Source: an uncultured Cellvibrionales bacterium (lineage in GTDB: Bacteria; Pseudomonadota; Gammaproteobacteria; Pseudomonadales; UBA7434). Taken from it: a stretch of 15,315 nucleotides of DNA. A model generated the notes under the pieces. The model did no database searches. It was not told where the DNA came from and saw nothing but the letters and a program-made list of their open reading frames with translations. A program made the translations under genes and the position numbers. How positions within the stretch are numbered: position 1 is the stretch's first letter; each line of letters opens with the position of its first letter. Positions 1 through 6,751 of this stretch are shown one piece after another. The stretch spans positions 1 through 15,315 of the forward strand of contig CALCNB010000356.1 of the NCBI GenBank assembly GCA_937897785.1. The letters run 5' to 3'.

Positions 1-705
1 GCAGCGGCTGCGCTTGCAGGCGTTCTTTTAGTTGGCGCAAGAAAGGGTAAATACGCTGCCGATGGTTCCGTGCAAGCGATCCCTGGTGCTAACTTACCAT
101 TGGCCACGCTCGGTATGTTCATTCTGTGGATGGGTTGGTTTGGCTTTAACGGCGGCTCTACACTGAAGCTTGGCGGTATCGATGTTGCGAATGAAGTGGC
201 CAATGTGTTCTTGAATACTAATGCAGCGGCATCTGGCGGTTTGATCGCGGCGTTAATCGCTGCTCGCCTCGCCTTCGGTAAAGCAGATTTGACTATGGCA
301 TTGAATGGCGCATTAGCTGGCCTGGTGGCGATCACTGCTGAACCTGCTGATCCAACGCCATTACTGGCCACAATCATTGGTGCGATTGGTGGTGTGATAG
401 TGGTAGCCAGTATTGTCTTTTTCGATAAGATTAAGATCGATGACCCTGTTGGTGCTATTTCTGTTCACGGCACGGTCGGTATCTGGGGCATCTTTGCAGT
501 CTTGCTGTCTGATGCCGATGCGACGTTCATGGGCCAATTAACTGGTGCACTGGTGATCTTTGTCTGGGTATTCTTTGCTAGCTTAATTGCTTGGAAAATC
601 ATTGATGTGATTATTGGATTGCGCGTCAGTGAAGAAGAAGAGTATGAAGGTGTCGATATCTCTGAATGCGGTATTGAAGCTTACCCTGAGTTTGGGACTA
701 AATAA
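1..705 (+). CDS. amtB: Ammonium channel AmtB, C-terminal part (5' end outside window)
   Basis: This is the C-terminal 234 residues of an Amt/Rh-family ammonium channel of the inner membrane; the frame is open from base 1, so the start lies upstream. Successive hydrophobic helices are visible, including the family signature around WMGWFGFNGGS (about residues 43-53 of the fragment) and the pore-histidine segment ISVHGTVGIWG (about 151-161), whose His corresponds to the second of the two conserved pore histidines. The cytoplasmic tail GLRVSEEEEYEGVDISECG is the conserved C-terminal region that contacts the PII protein in known AmtB-GlnK complexes. The PII gene follows 240 bp downstream, the reverse of the Escherichia coli glnK-amtB order, with a terminator between them, so the two are probably transcribed separately. 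The first pore histidine and the N-terminal half are not in the window. Confidence 0.95.
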   Translation, partial: AAAALAGVLLVGARKGKYAADGSVQAIPGANLPLATLGMFILWMGWFGFNGGSTLKLGGIDVANEVANVFLNTNAAASGGLIAALIAARLAFGKADLTMALNGALAGLVAITAEPADPTPLLATIIGAIGGVIVVASIVFFDKIKIDDPVGAISVHGTVGIWGIFAVLLSDADATFMGQLTGALVIFVWVFFASLIAWKIIDVIIGLRVSEEEEYEGVDISECGIEAYPEFGTK

Positions 706-732
706 GCTTAAGCTGTCATTTTGAATGTTCTA

Positions 733-759
733 AAAGAGGGCGTTTTACGCCCTCTTTTT
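733..759 (+). terminator. Rho-independent terminator after amtB
   Basis: A perfect 10-bp stem, AAAGAGGGCG with CGCCCTCTTT, closes a 5-nt loop (TTTTA) and runs into a T tract. It begins 27 bases after the amtB stop codon. It separates amtB from the PII gene. Confidence 0.9.
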
Positions 760-933
760 GTGCGCGCAGCGAATGTTTCGCAGGCAATAAGCATTGACCA
801 GGGTAAGAAAAGCCGTTTTGGTCTATTTATTCATAGAAATGTGCGTAGTTAATCAATGATGGGTTGCCATTTTTATGATGAACGATTACCGTAGCCACTG
901 AGTCGACAAATCTGTATTTGAAAAATGGTGTTT

Positions 934-938
934 AGGAG
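934..938 (+). promoter_or_regulatory. Ribosome binding site of glnK
   Basis: AGGAG lies 7 bases before the ATG at 946. It decides the start: an in-frame ATG at 925 would add seven residues absent from PII proteins and would put this site inside the gene. Confidence 0.8.
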
Positions 939-945
939 TAAAGAT

Positions 946-1284
946 ATGAAACTGGTAACAGCGATCGTTAAACCCTTTAAATTAGACGATGTTCGAAGTG
1001 CGCTTTCAGACGTCGGTGTGCAGGGTGTCACTGTCACAGAAGTGAAGGGTTTTGGTCGACAAAAAGGCCATACTGAACTTTACCGTGGCGCAGAGTATGT
1101 GGTGGATTTTTTACCGAAAGTAAAATTGGAAATTGCTGTATCGGATGATTTGCTTGATGCGGTGATTGAGGCTATTACCAGCTCGGCAAATACCGGTAAA
1201 ATTGGTGACGGTAAAATTTTCGTTGCCAACCTAGAGCAGATTATACGTATTCGTACCGGCGAAGTTGGCGATGATGCCGTGTAA
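946..1284 (+). CDS. glnK: Nitrogen regulatory protein PII (GlnK/GlnB family)
   Basis: A 112-residue PII signal protein, the normal family length. PII trimers sense 2-oxoglutarate, ATP/ADP and, through uridylylation, glutamine, and bind partners such as AmtB, GlnE and NtrB. The N-terminus MKLVTAIVKPFKLDDVR is the usual PII start. The T-loop segment FGRQKGHTELYRGAEY carries the uridylylation tyrosine at residue 51. TGKIGDGKIFV (about residues 83-93) is the second PII signature, and the C-terminus IIRIRTGEVGDDAV is standard. The neighbouring amtB favours the name glnK, but sequence alone does not separate GlnK from GlnB. I looked for a sigma-54 promoter upstream and did not find a convincing one. 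The gene ends just before its own terminator. Confidence 0.93.
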   Translation: MKLVTAIVKPFKLDDVRSALSDVGVQGVTVTEVKGFGRQKGHTELYRGAEYVVDFLPKVKLEIAVSDDLLDAVIEAITSSANTGKIGDGKIFVANLEQIIRIRTGEVGDDAV

Positions 1285-1302
1285 GTCCATTTTGTTTGCA
1301 TG

Positions 1303-1330
1303 AAAAAAGCCGCATTAGCGGCTTTTTTTT
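1303..1330 (+). terminator. Rho-independent terminator after glnK
   Basis: A stem of AAAAAGCCGC with GCGGCTTTTT around an ATTA loop, followed by a T run. It starts about 20 bases after the glnK stop. Confidence 0.9.
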
Positions 1331-1631
1331 AGCCACTGGATTATCGCTTCACGCCAAGTGATCAAAAACCATCACCCAGTTGTTCAGCCCGCGCTCAATC
1401 ATGAAGGGTCTGAATAATGCGTCCCACAGAGATGATAAATATTCCCTTTTTAGTCATTGTGGGTCACGGATGCGCTGGCCACAATATCTTGTGCCGGCCA
1501 CAGATAATTACTAAAAAATAGTCAGCAATGCGTTAAAGCGGAATAAAGCCTGTGGTTTTCTTGCAGTTCTTGGCTATAACTATAAGCCACTTAATGAAAA
1601 CCCTTATTTTAAAACCGCAGGTAATGCAGTA
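1331..1631. other. Intergenic region between glnK and the sutA-like gene
   Basis: I see no gene in this 301-bp stretch. It holds a possible hairpin at 1476-1500 (TGGCC with GGCCA and ACAA with TTGT, with a 3-nt bulge) and TATAAC/TATAAG hexamers at 1575-1586 that could be a -10 element for the downstream gene. No good -35 hexamer stands at the right distance. Confidence 0.4.
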
Positions 1632-1877
1632 ATGGCTAAGCAGCAAAAAGCTAACACAAGTTCTTCGATTGCTTCACCCGATTTGAGCTTTATAGGCTCA
1701 AAGGACGAGCATGCAGAAACACGAAATATCGCCAGTCGTGAACGGGTTCGTTCTGAACTAGATGATGAAGTTGCGCAATTTCTAAAGGCCGGGGGTAAAA
1801 TTGATACTATCGCCGCCAATGTCATGGGCGATCCACCTCGCAAGCCCGAAAGCAGTTACGGTAGTCGGCCTATTTAA
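1632..1877 (+). CDS. sutA: SutA-like RNA polymerase-associated regulator
   Basis: An 81-residue soluble protein. Its C-terminal third, FLKAGGKIDTIAANV then GDPPRKPESSYGSRPI, closely matches what I recall of Pseudomonas SutA, a small protein that binds RNA polymerase and boosts transcription of some genes in slow-growing cells; the ending PP(K/R)KP(D/E)S-YGSRPI is the key signature. The middle (about residues 28-50) is charged and probably helical. The N-terminus is short and Ser/Lys-rich rather than the long acidic tail of the Pseudomonas protein, so activity may differ. Position supports the call: in Pseudomonas, too, this gene lies between amtB/glnK and the HAD hydrolase-xerC-dapF-lysA cluster. 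No strong Shine-Dalgarno is visible; CAGG at 1618-1621 is about 10 bases from the ATG. The gene ends 11 bp from the convergent yigB stop with no obvious terminator between them. Confidence 0.75.
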   Translation: MAKQQKANTSSSIASPDLSFIGSKDEHAETRNIASRERVRSELDDEVAQFLKAGGKIDTIAANVMGDPPRKPESSYGSRPI

Positions 1878-1888
1878 TCCGGTCTTTG

Positions 1889-2665
1889 TCATTCATTCAG
1901 TGCTTGCAGTGCATTGACAGTGCTGATGATTGCCGCTGGAGTGCTGATCACTGCATCCGCTGAATAATGTTTTGCGGCCTCAATATCTTCAGCCGCTAAA
2001 TAGGGTGTCGAAGCAGTGTGCTGCCGCTGATCTTTGGTTAGCCAAATAGCTTTAAAGCCCGCGCGTTTGGCGCCGACCACATCACAATGAAAATCATCAC
2101 CGATATGTACCACTTGGCTCGCGACTATTGCGGAGTCAAGATGGCTATTAATACGTGCTAGTGCGGCAGTAAAAATGCCGGCTTGCGGTTTGCTAATATT
2201 CAGCTGTTCTGCCGATAGGGCAAATGAAAAAAACCGACCGATCGAGGTTTGTTTAACATCGGCGTTGCCGTTACTGATCGAGCCAAGAATAAAATCTTTT
2301 TGCAGGGTCTCCAGCATGGATTCCACTCCGTCATAGCAATTCACTTGCTGGCGTAACGCGTAATGCACTTTAAAAGCTTCGGCCGATAATGCCGTGGCGT
2401 CTTCATCGCTGTAGCCACTCTCGATCGCCATGGCTTTGATGGTTTCAATGCGCAATTGGCTGATTTGATTTTTAAACGCGGCTGAGGAAGAGAAAAGCTT
2501 GAATCGGTAATCGCCTATGTCGGCTAAGCTAAATTTGTCAGTCAGTGATGTCGCGTTTTTCTGCAACCATTGATAACACTCCGTTTCAGCTCGAATTAAG
2601 GTGGGTTTAAGTGGCCAAAGTGTGTCATCTAGGTCGAAGGTAATGGCTTTAATCACTGAGGTCAT
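1889..2665 (-). CDS. yigB: HAD-superfamily phosphatase, YigB-like
   Basis: A 258-residue haloacid dehalogenase-type hydrolase. Motif I is ITFDLDDTLW (nucleophile and acid aspartates, about residues 8-17). Motif II is SISNGN, motif III is the lysine in ISKPQAG, and motif IV is GDDFHCDVVGAKRAG. The helical cap lies between motifs I and II. In E. coli the gene after xerC is yigB, a phosphatase acting on FMN and on the riboflavin intermediate 5-amino-6-(5-phosphoribitylamino)uracil; the same place and fold suggest the same role, but substrate cannot be read from sequence. The start is the ATG at 2665, just before the family's first strand, with AAAGG 5 bases upstream. The frame is open to an ATG at 2782, but that would overlap most of the xerC 3' end. 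The chosen start still overlaps xerC by 17 bp, which suggests translational coupling. Confidence 0.88.
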   Translation of the reverse strand: MTSVIKAITFDLDDTLWPLKPTLIRAETECYQWLQKNATSLTDKFSLADIGDYRFKLFSSSAAFKNQISQLRIETIKAMAIESGYSDEDATALSAEAFKVHYALRQQVNCYDGVESMLETLQKDFILGSISNGNADVKQTSIGRFFSFALSAEQLNISKPQAGIFTAALARINSHLDSAIVASQVVHIGDDFHCDVVGAKRAGFKAIWLTKDQRQHTASTPYLAAEDIEAAKHYSADAVISTPAAIISTVNALQALNE

Positions 2666-3665
2666 TGCTGCCTTTAATTTTGTTTTTATTTCGTTGAGCA
2701 CGCGGGTGCGCTTGGTCGTAAACGCTGGCCAAATGCTGAAAATCGAGATGGGTATAGATTTGTGTGGTCGACAAATTCGCATGCCCTAGTAACTCTTGGA
2801 CCGCACGTAGATCGCCGCTGGATTCAAGCAGATGACTGGCAAATGAATGCCGCAACATATGTGGGTGTAAGTGCTGTTGTTGATCGAGTTGCTGGCCTGC
2901 TAATTTTAATCGCTGTTGAATCGCACGGTGCGAAATCCGCTGGCCACGGGTGCTAACAAACAGCGCTGTTTGCTCTGGCTGGGCCAAGTTTGCACGCACC
3001 GTCAGCCATGCTTTAATCGCTTGAAGGGCAATACTGCCGATGGGCACTAAGCGTTGCTTATTCCCTTTGCCAGTGACCGTCACTAGGCCTTCTGCTTGGT
3101 CGACATCGGTTATATTTAAATTTGCCAGCTCGGCCAGCCGAAGCCCTGCCGCATAAAAGGTTTCCATCATCGCTTGATCACGTAGGGCAAGCAGATTTTT
3201 GTTACCCAGTGATTTTTGGCGATCAGCACCTTTATGACGGCTATTTTGTTGTTGGTCTAGCAGGCCTTTTAATTGATCGACGTCGAGCGTCACGGGTAAT
3301 TTTTTAACCCCCGCCGGTGCGCGCACACCGTCGGCAGGATTGTAGTTTACCGCTAACACCTTCTCACTCAAGTGTTGATTCGCATAAGCGAAAAAGCTAC
3401 GGATGCTTGATAAGCTGCGTTGAATTGATGCGGCAGACATCCCTTTTCTATTCAGTGTTGCTGCGAACTGCCTGACCAATGCCGTGTCGATGGCAGCAAT
3501 ACTATGACAATGATGGGCGGCACAGTAAGTGGCCAGCTTGTGCAAATCAGCGCGGTAGGCCGACGCTGTATGTTTTGATAAGCGCCTGACCGATAAGAGA
3601 TGCGCAATGAACGTCGAGATGGCTTGGTCGATTTCATCACTTATGGTCGCTTGGGTGGTAGCCAT
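2649..3665 (-). CDS. xerC: Tyrosine recombinase XerC
   Basis: A 338-residue site-specific recombinase that, with XerD, resolves chromosome dimers at dif. The N-terminal core-binding domain covers about residues 10-115 and the catalytic domain about 125-325. The full active site is visible: Arg176 in AAGLRLAEL, Lys200 in TGKGNKQR, His269 and Arg272 in HPHMLRHSF, His295 in LLGHANLSTTQ, and nucleophile Tyr304 in TQIYTH. The C-terminus HLDFQHLASVYDQAHPRA is almost identical to E. coli XerC. Compared with E. coli XerC (298 residues) it is longer, mainly through a polar insert at about 140-157 between the two domains and a short extra stretch at about 100-108. It starts 10 bases after the DUF484 gene stop and overlaps yigB. 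The neighbouring dapF and DUF484 genes favour XerC over XerD. Confidence 0.95.
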   Translation of the reverse strand: MATTQATISDEIDQAISTFIAHLLSVRRLSKHTASAYRADLHKLATYCAAHHCHSIAAIDTALVRQFAATLNRKGMSAASIQRSLSSIRSFFAYANQHLSEKVLAVNYNPADGVRAPAGVKKLPVTLDVDQLKGLLDQQQNSRHKGADRQKSLGNKNLLALRDQAMMETFYAAGLRLAELANLNITDVDQAEGLVTVTGKGNKQRLVPIGSIALQAIKAWLTVRANLAQPEQTALFVSTRGQRISHRAIQQRLKLAGQQLDQQQHLHPHMLRHSFASHLLESSGDLRAVQELLGHANLSTTQIYTHLDFQHLASVYDQAHPRAQRNKNKIKGSNDLSD

Positions 3666-3675
3666 AAGCTCTGTT

Positions 3676-4428
3676 TTACTCGGTGCTATTGAAACGGTTA
3701 ATTAAAGCGACCAGTATCTCGGCAAGGTAGTCGAGGAATAGCGTGCCAGTGTCACTGTTATAATGATGGCTGTCATGATGTGCGACTGCTAACAGCAGAG
3801 TGCTGTTGCTAGACTTACCGGTGATCGGTAAGCACGTAATCGCCGCTGAGCCAATGGCGTATTGGCTATTACTAAAAATAAATTCCGCTTCGCTGTCGCG
3901 AAGCGTACCGCACAAAGGTGTTTTATTTTGCAGAATGCCGGCGATGGCATTTTCAGCATCGGTTTGCAATTGATGATAACGTGGATCGAGGTCATGGCTG
4001 ACGGCATCTGCATCACTGATCAACAACACACCCACCGACTCGACGCCAAATCGCTTGGCTAACTTTTCTTCGAGCATCTCAAACGTTTCTGTTAGCGATC
4101 GGCAGTTAATTAAATCGATCACCAGTGATTGAGTGGTCTGCAATAAACTGTCGTTTTCTTTTGCGGCTTGAATGAATTCACTGAGTTTATGCCGAGTTTG
4201 AATGCTGGTTTCACGTAAGATAGCGACTTGTCGCTCCATTAAAGAAACCGCACTGCCGCTATTATGTGGTAGGGATAATTCAGCCAATATCTCAGGATAC
4301 TGGGCAAAAAAATCGCTGTTGTCGAGTAAGTAATTTGCCACTGCCTGTGCCGATAGCTGGGTGCTGTTAGCTGAGTCGCTTGCCAGCGATGGATCCGTCG
4401 AGGTATTGTCTGAATACGCGGTTGTCAT
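3676..4428 (-). CDS. DUF484 (YigA-like) protein with GAF-like domain
   Basis: A 250-residue protein of the DUF484 family, which sits between dapF and xerC in many gammaproteobacteria (yigA in E. coli). The conserved family segment is AVANYLLDNSDFFAQYPEIL (about residues 29-48), followed by a helical, probably coiled stretch (about 63-100). A GAF-like alpha/beta domain follows, containing FEMLEEKLAKRFGVESVGVL and SAAITCLPI. No catalytic residues are recognisable, and no function is established for the family to my knowledge. The first 25 residues are Ser/Thr/Asp-rich and look disordered. Its ATG overlaps the dapF stop as ATGA, so it is very likely translated by coupling to dapF. Confidence 0.88.
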   Translation of the reverse strand: MTTAYSDNTSTDPSLASDSANSTQLSAQAVANYLLDNSDFFAQYPEILAELSLPHNSGSAVSLMERQVAILRETSIQTRHKLSEFIQAAKENDSLLQTTQSLVIDLINCRSLTETFEMLEEKLAKRFGVESVGVLLISDADAVSHDLDPRYHQLQTDAENAIAGILQNKTPLCGTLRDSEAEFIFSNSQYAIGSAAITCLPITGKSSNSTLLLAVAHHDSHHYNSDTGTLFLDYLAEILVALINRFNSTE

Positions 4429-5267
4429 AGGTTTATTTTCCCATCAAATACTTTGGTTGCACTGCCGGTCATCAATAAAGAGTTATTGCCTCCCGCCCAT
4501 TGAATTGTTAATTCACCGCCGAGCAACTGAACCGATACGCGCTCGGCTAATAGACCACGATGAATACCTGCCGCCACGGCCGCACAGGCACCACTGCCAC
4601 AAGCTTGGGTTTCACCGACGCCGCGCTCGAAGACTCGTAGCTTAATCGCCTCACGATTAACAACTTGCATAAACCCGACATTGACTCGGTCAGGAAAGCT
4701 GGCATGTGATTCTAGTAAAGGGCCCAATATATCAACGTTGGCGTTATCGGCATCATCGACCAACATCACAGCATGAGGGTTGCCCATAGAGACGAGATTA
4801 AGTTCAGATTCGCCTAACGCGTGCGCAACTAGAAAGCTGTTTTGATTAAGGCAGGGTGCTTGTTCAGCAATAAAGGGCAGCGCCTCAGGTGATAAGTTAG
4901 GCACGCCCATATCAACGCAGACGGTGGTTGCGTCGATTACTTCAATGCCGATTTCGCCAGACATGGTTGAAACCCGTAGTCGACGTTTTCCGGTTAGCCG
5001 TTTGTCGCTAACAAATTTACCAAAGCATCGTGCGCCGTTACCGCACTGCTCAACCTCTTCGCCGTCAGCATTAAAAATACGGTAGTGAAAATCGGTCTCG
5101 GGCGATTTGGGCGCCTCGACCAGCAACAGTTGGTCGCAGCCGATACCGCGATGACGATCAGCCAGTTGTCGAATTTGCAGCGCGCTGAGATCAGCATTTT
5201 GTGACAGTAAATCAATCACCACAAAATCATTGCCGAGACCGTGCATTTTTGTGAATCGTATTTGCAT
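4425..5267 (-). CDS. dapF: Diaminopimelate epimerase
   Basis: A 280-residue PLP-independent racemase that converts LL- to meso-diaminopimelate, the precursor of lysine and of the peptidoglycan cross-link. The N-terminus FTKMHGLGNDFVVIDL is the family start. The two catalytic cysteines are Cys75 in EVEQCGNGARCF and Cys223 in ETQACGSGACAA, which lie in the two pseudo-symmetric halves. MGNPHAVMLV (161-170) and ERGVGET (214-220) are further conserved substrate-binding segments. Length is normal. It follows lysA by 35 bases and overlaps the DUF484 gene by 4 bases. With lysA it forms the last two steps of lysine synthesis. Confidence 0.97.
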   Translation of the reverse strand: MQIRFTKMHGLGNDFVVIDLLSQNADLSALQIRQLADRHRGIGCDQLLLVEAPKSPETDFHYRIFNADGEEVEQCGNGARCFGKFVSDKRLTGKRRLRVSTMSGEIGIEVIDATTVCVDMGVPNLSPEALPFIAEQAPCLNQNSFLVAHALGESELNLVSMGNPHAVMLVDDADNANVDILGPLLESHASFPDRVNVGFMQVVNREAIKLRVFERGVGETQACGSGACAAVAAGIHRGLLAERVSVQLLGGELTIQWAGGNNSLLMTGSATKVFDGKINL

Positions 5268-5302
5268 AATGTCATTAACGCTAAAATTTTTTTATAAAAA
5301 AG

Positions 5303-6556
5303 CTAAAGGCTGATTTCGCCGCGCATTAAATCCTCGATGGTTTCACGTTCGCGCACTAAATGCAGTTGTTCGCCATCGACCATCACTTCAGCCGGCCGAC
5401 CACGACTATTATAGTTAGACGCCATGACAAAACCATAGGCGCCAGCCGAGCATACCGCAAGCAAGTCATTTTCAGCAATGGCTAGCAGTCGCTCTTTACC
5501 TAAGAAGTCGCCGGTCTCACACACGGGGCCCACCACGTCATAGTGGTGGGCGGGACGGTCTGCGTTTTCGTTTACCGGTAAAATATTCATCCATGCTTGG
5601 TACAGTGCGGGGCGTAATAAGTCATTCATGGCGGCATCGACAATTGCAAAGTTTTTCTGCTCATTACTTTTAATCGTATCGACAGTGGTTAACAGCACGC
5701 CCGCATTGGCGACGATCGAACGACCTGGCTCCATAATTAATGACTGGCTTCGCTCACCTAAGGTATCGAGTAAGCTCGCGACATAATCGGCAGCGCTCGG
5801 GGGTTGTTCATCTTGGTAGCAAATGCCTAAGCCGCCGCCGACATCAATGTGGGCGAGCTCGATGCCTTCTTCAGCCAGTGTGTCGACTAATGCCAGTACC
5901 CGCTGCAGGGCATCGGCAAACGGTTTGGCTGATACGAGCTGTGAGCCAATATGGCAGTCGATACCAATAATTCTAATGGCACTGAGGCGGTTGGCATGTC
6001 GGTAAACGCTTAAGGCCTCGTCGATATCAATACCAAACTTATTTTCTTTTAAACCGGTTGAAATATAGGGATGTGTTTGGGCATCGACATCCGGATTGAC
6101 TCGCAGTGAAACGGATGCGATTTGATGATTGTCGGCGGCGATACGATTGATGCGCAGCAGCTCGGTTTCCGATTCAACATTAAAGCAATGGACGCCAGCT
6201 TCTAGGGCACGACTAATCTCTGCCGCGTTTTTGGCGACGCCAGAAAAAACCACTTTAGCTGGATCACCGCCGGCGCGGATCACGCGTTCGAGCTCACCGC
6301 CCGAGACAATATCAAAGCCGCTACCGAGTTTGGCGAGCACACTTAACACTGCTAAATTTGAATTGGCTTTGACCGAATAGCAAATTAAGTGCTGATTAGC
6401 CCCTCGGCTATCGAGTGCCTGCCGGTAGCCTAAGTAACTTTGCTCGATCGCTTGGCGAGAATACACATAGCACGGTGTCGAAAACTGTTCGGCGATCGAT
6501 GCCAGAGCAACCTGCTCTGCCATTAACTGACCCTGTTGGTAAACAAAAGCTGACAT
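5303..6556 (-). CDS. lysA: Diaminopimelate decarboxylase
   Basis: A 417-residue PLP enzyme of the alanine racemase-like fold type III that decarboxylates meso-diaminopimelate to L-lysine. Lys63 in CYSVKANSN forms the Schiff base with PLP. Other family motifs are SGGELERVIRAGG (85-97), HIGSQ (202-206), the glycine loop DVGGGLGICY (238-247), the phosphate-binding EPGRSIVANAG (276-286) and the active-site Cys346 in GPVCETGDFL. Length is normal. The ATG is 6 bases after an AAGG that overlaps the lptM stop. Here lysA and dapF are co-transcribed, so product formation of DAP and its drain to lysine are likely expressed together. Confidence 0.97.
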   Translation of the reverse strand: MSAFVYQQGQLMAEQVALASIAEQFSTPCYVYSRQAIEQSYLGYRQALDSRGANQHLICYSVKANSNLAVLSVLAKLGSGFDIVSGGELERVIRAGGDPAKVVFSGVAKNAAEISRALEAGVHCFNVESETELLRINRIAADNHQIASVSLRVNPDVDAQTHPYISTGLKENKFGIDIDEALSVYRHANRLSAIRIIGIDCHIGSQLVSAKPFADALQRVLALVDTLAEEGIELAHIDVGGGLGICYQDEQPPSAADYVASLLDTLGERSQSLIMEPGRSIVANAGVLLTTVDTIKSNEQKNFAIVDAAMNDLLRPALYQAWMNILPVNENADRPAHHYDVVGPVCETGDFLGKERLLAIAENDLLAVCSAGAYGFVMASNYNSRGRPAEVMVDGEQLHLVRERETIEDLMRGEISL

Positions 6557-6564
6557 GGTTGGCC

Positions 6565-6741
6565 TTAGAACTCAGTGGTTGAAGAGAGGGTGGATGTGTC
6601 ACTGGCCGCGGTCTCGTCGACAGGCAAATACAACGGCCCTATCTGCCCGCAAGCCGTAACGATTAGCACCATTAGCACTAAGCTGAAACGCTTAAGACGA
6701 TTGCTGGATAAGCATATTTTCATTAGCGCGGTCAACAACAT
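6565..6741 (-). CDS. lptM: Small lipoprotein LptM (YifL-like)
   Basis: A 58-residue lipoprotein with a basic N-region, a hydrophobic stretch (FSLVLMVLIVTA) and a lipobox ending at the cysteine of VTACGQIGPLYLP. The sequence after the Cys, GQ/LKGPLY-P, is the hallmark of the YifL/LptM family. In E. coli LptM is an outer-membrane lipoprotein that helps assembly of the LPS translocon LptD, and it also lies beside dapF (cyaY-lptM-dapF). The mature part here is short (about 30 residues) and Ser/Thr-rich. I chose the ATG at 6741 because GAGG stands 6 bases before it. A GTG at 6753, overlapping the argH stop as GTGA, and an ATG at 6723 are alternatives; the latter gives a more compact signal peptide but has no ribosome binding site. 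Confidence 0.8.
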   Translation of the reverse strand: MLLTALMKICLSSNRLKRFSLVLMVLIVTACGQIGPLYLPVDETAASDTSTLSSTTEF

Positions 6742-6747
6742 TGATAG

Positions 6748-6751
6748 CCTC
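6748..6751 (-). promoter_or_regulatory. Ribosome binding site of lptM inside the argH stop region
   Basis: GAGG on the minus strand overlaps the argH TGA stop (6750-6752) and is 6 bases upstream of the ATG at 6741. It supports that start over the GTG at 6753 and suggests coupling of lptM to argH translation. Confidence 0.5.

Noticed and set aside
780..933. A sigma-54 promoter upstream of glnK, expected for a nitrogen-regulated gene
   Set aside because: No GG-N10-GC arrangement close to TGGCAC-N5-TTGC was found. A TTGACC at 794-799 also lacks a -10 at the right distance.
1476..1500. A hairpin between glnK and the sutA-like gene as a regulatory RNA
   Set aside because: The stem is short and bulged, with no T tract and no clear promoter; it could easily be chance.
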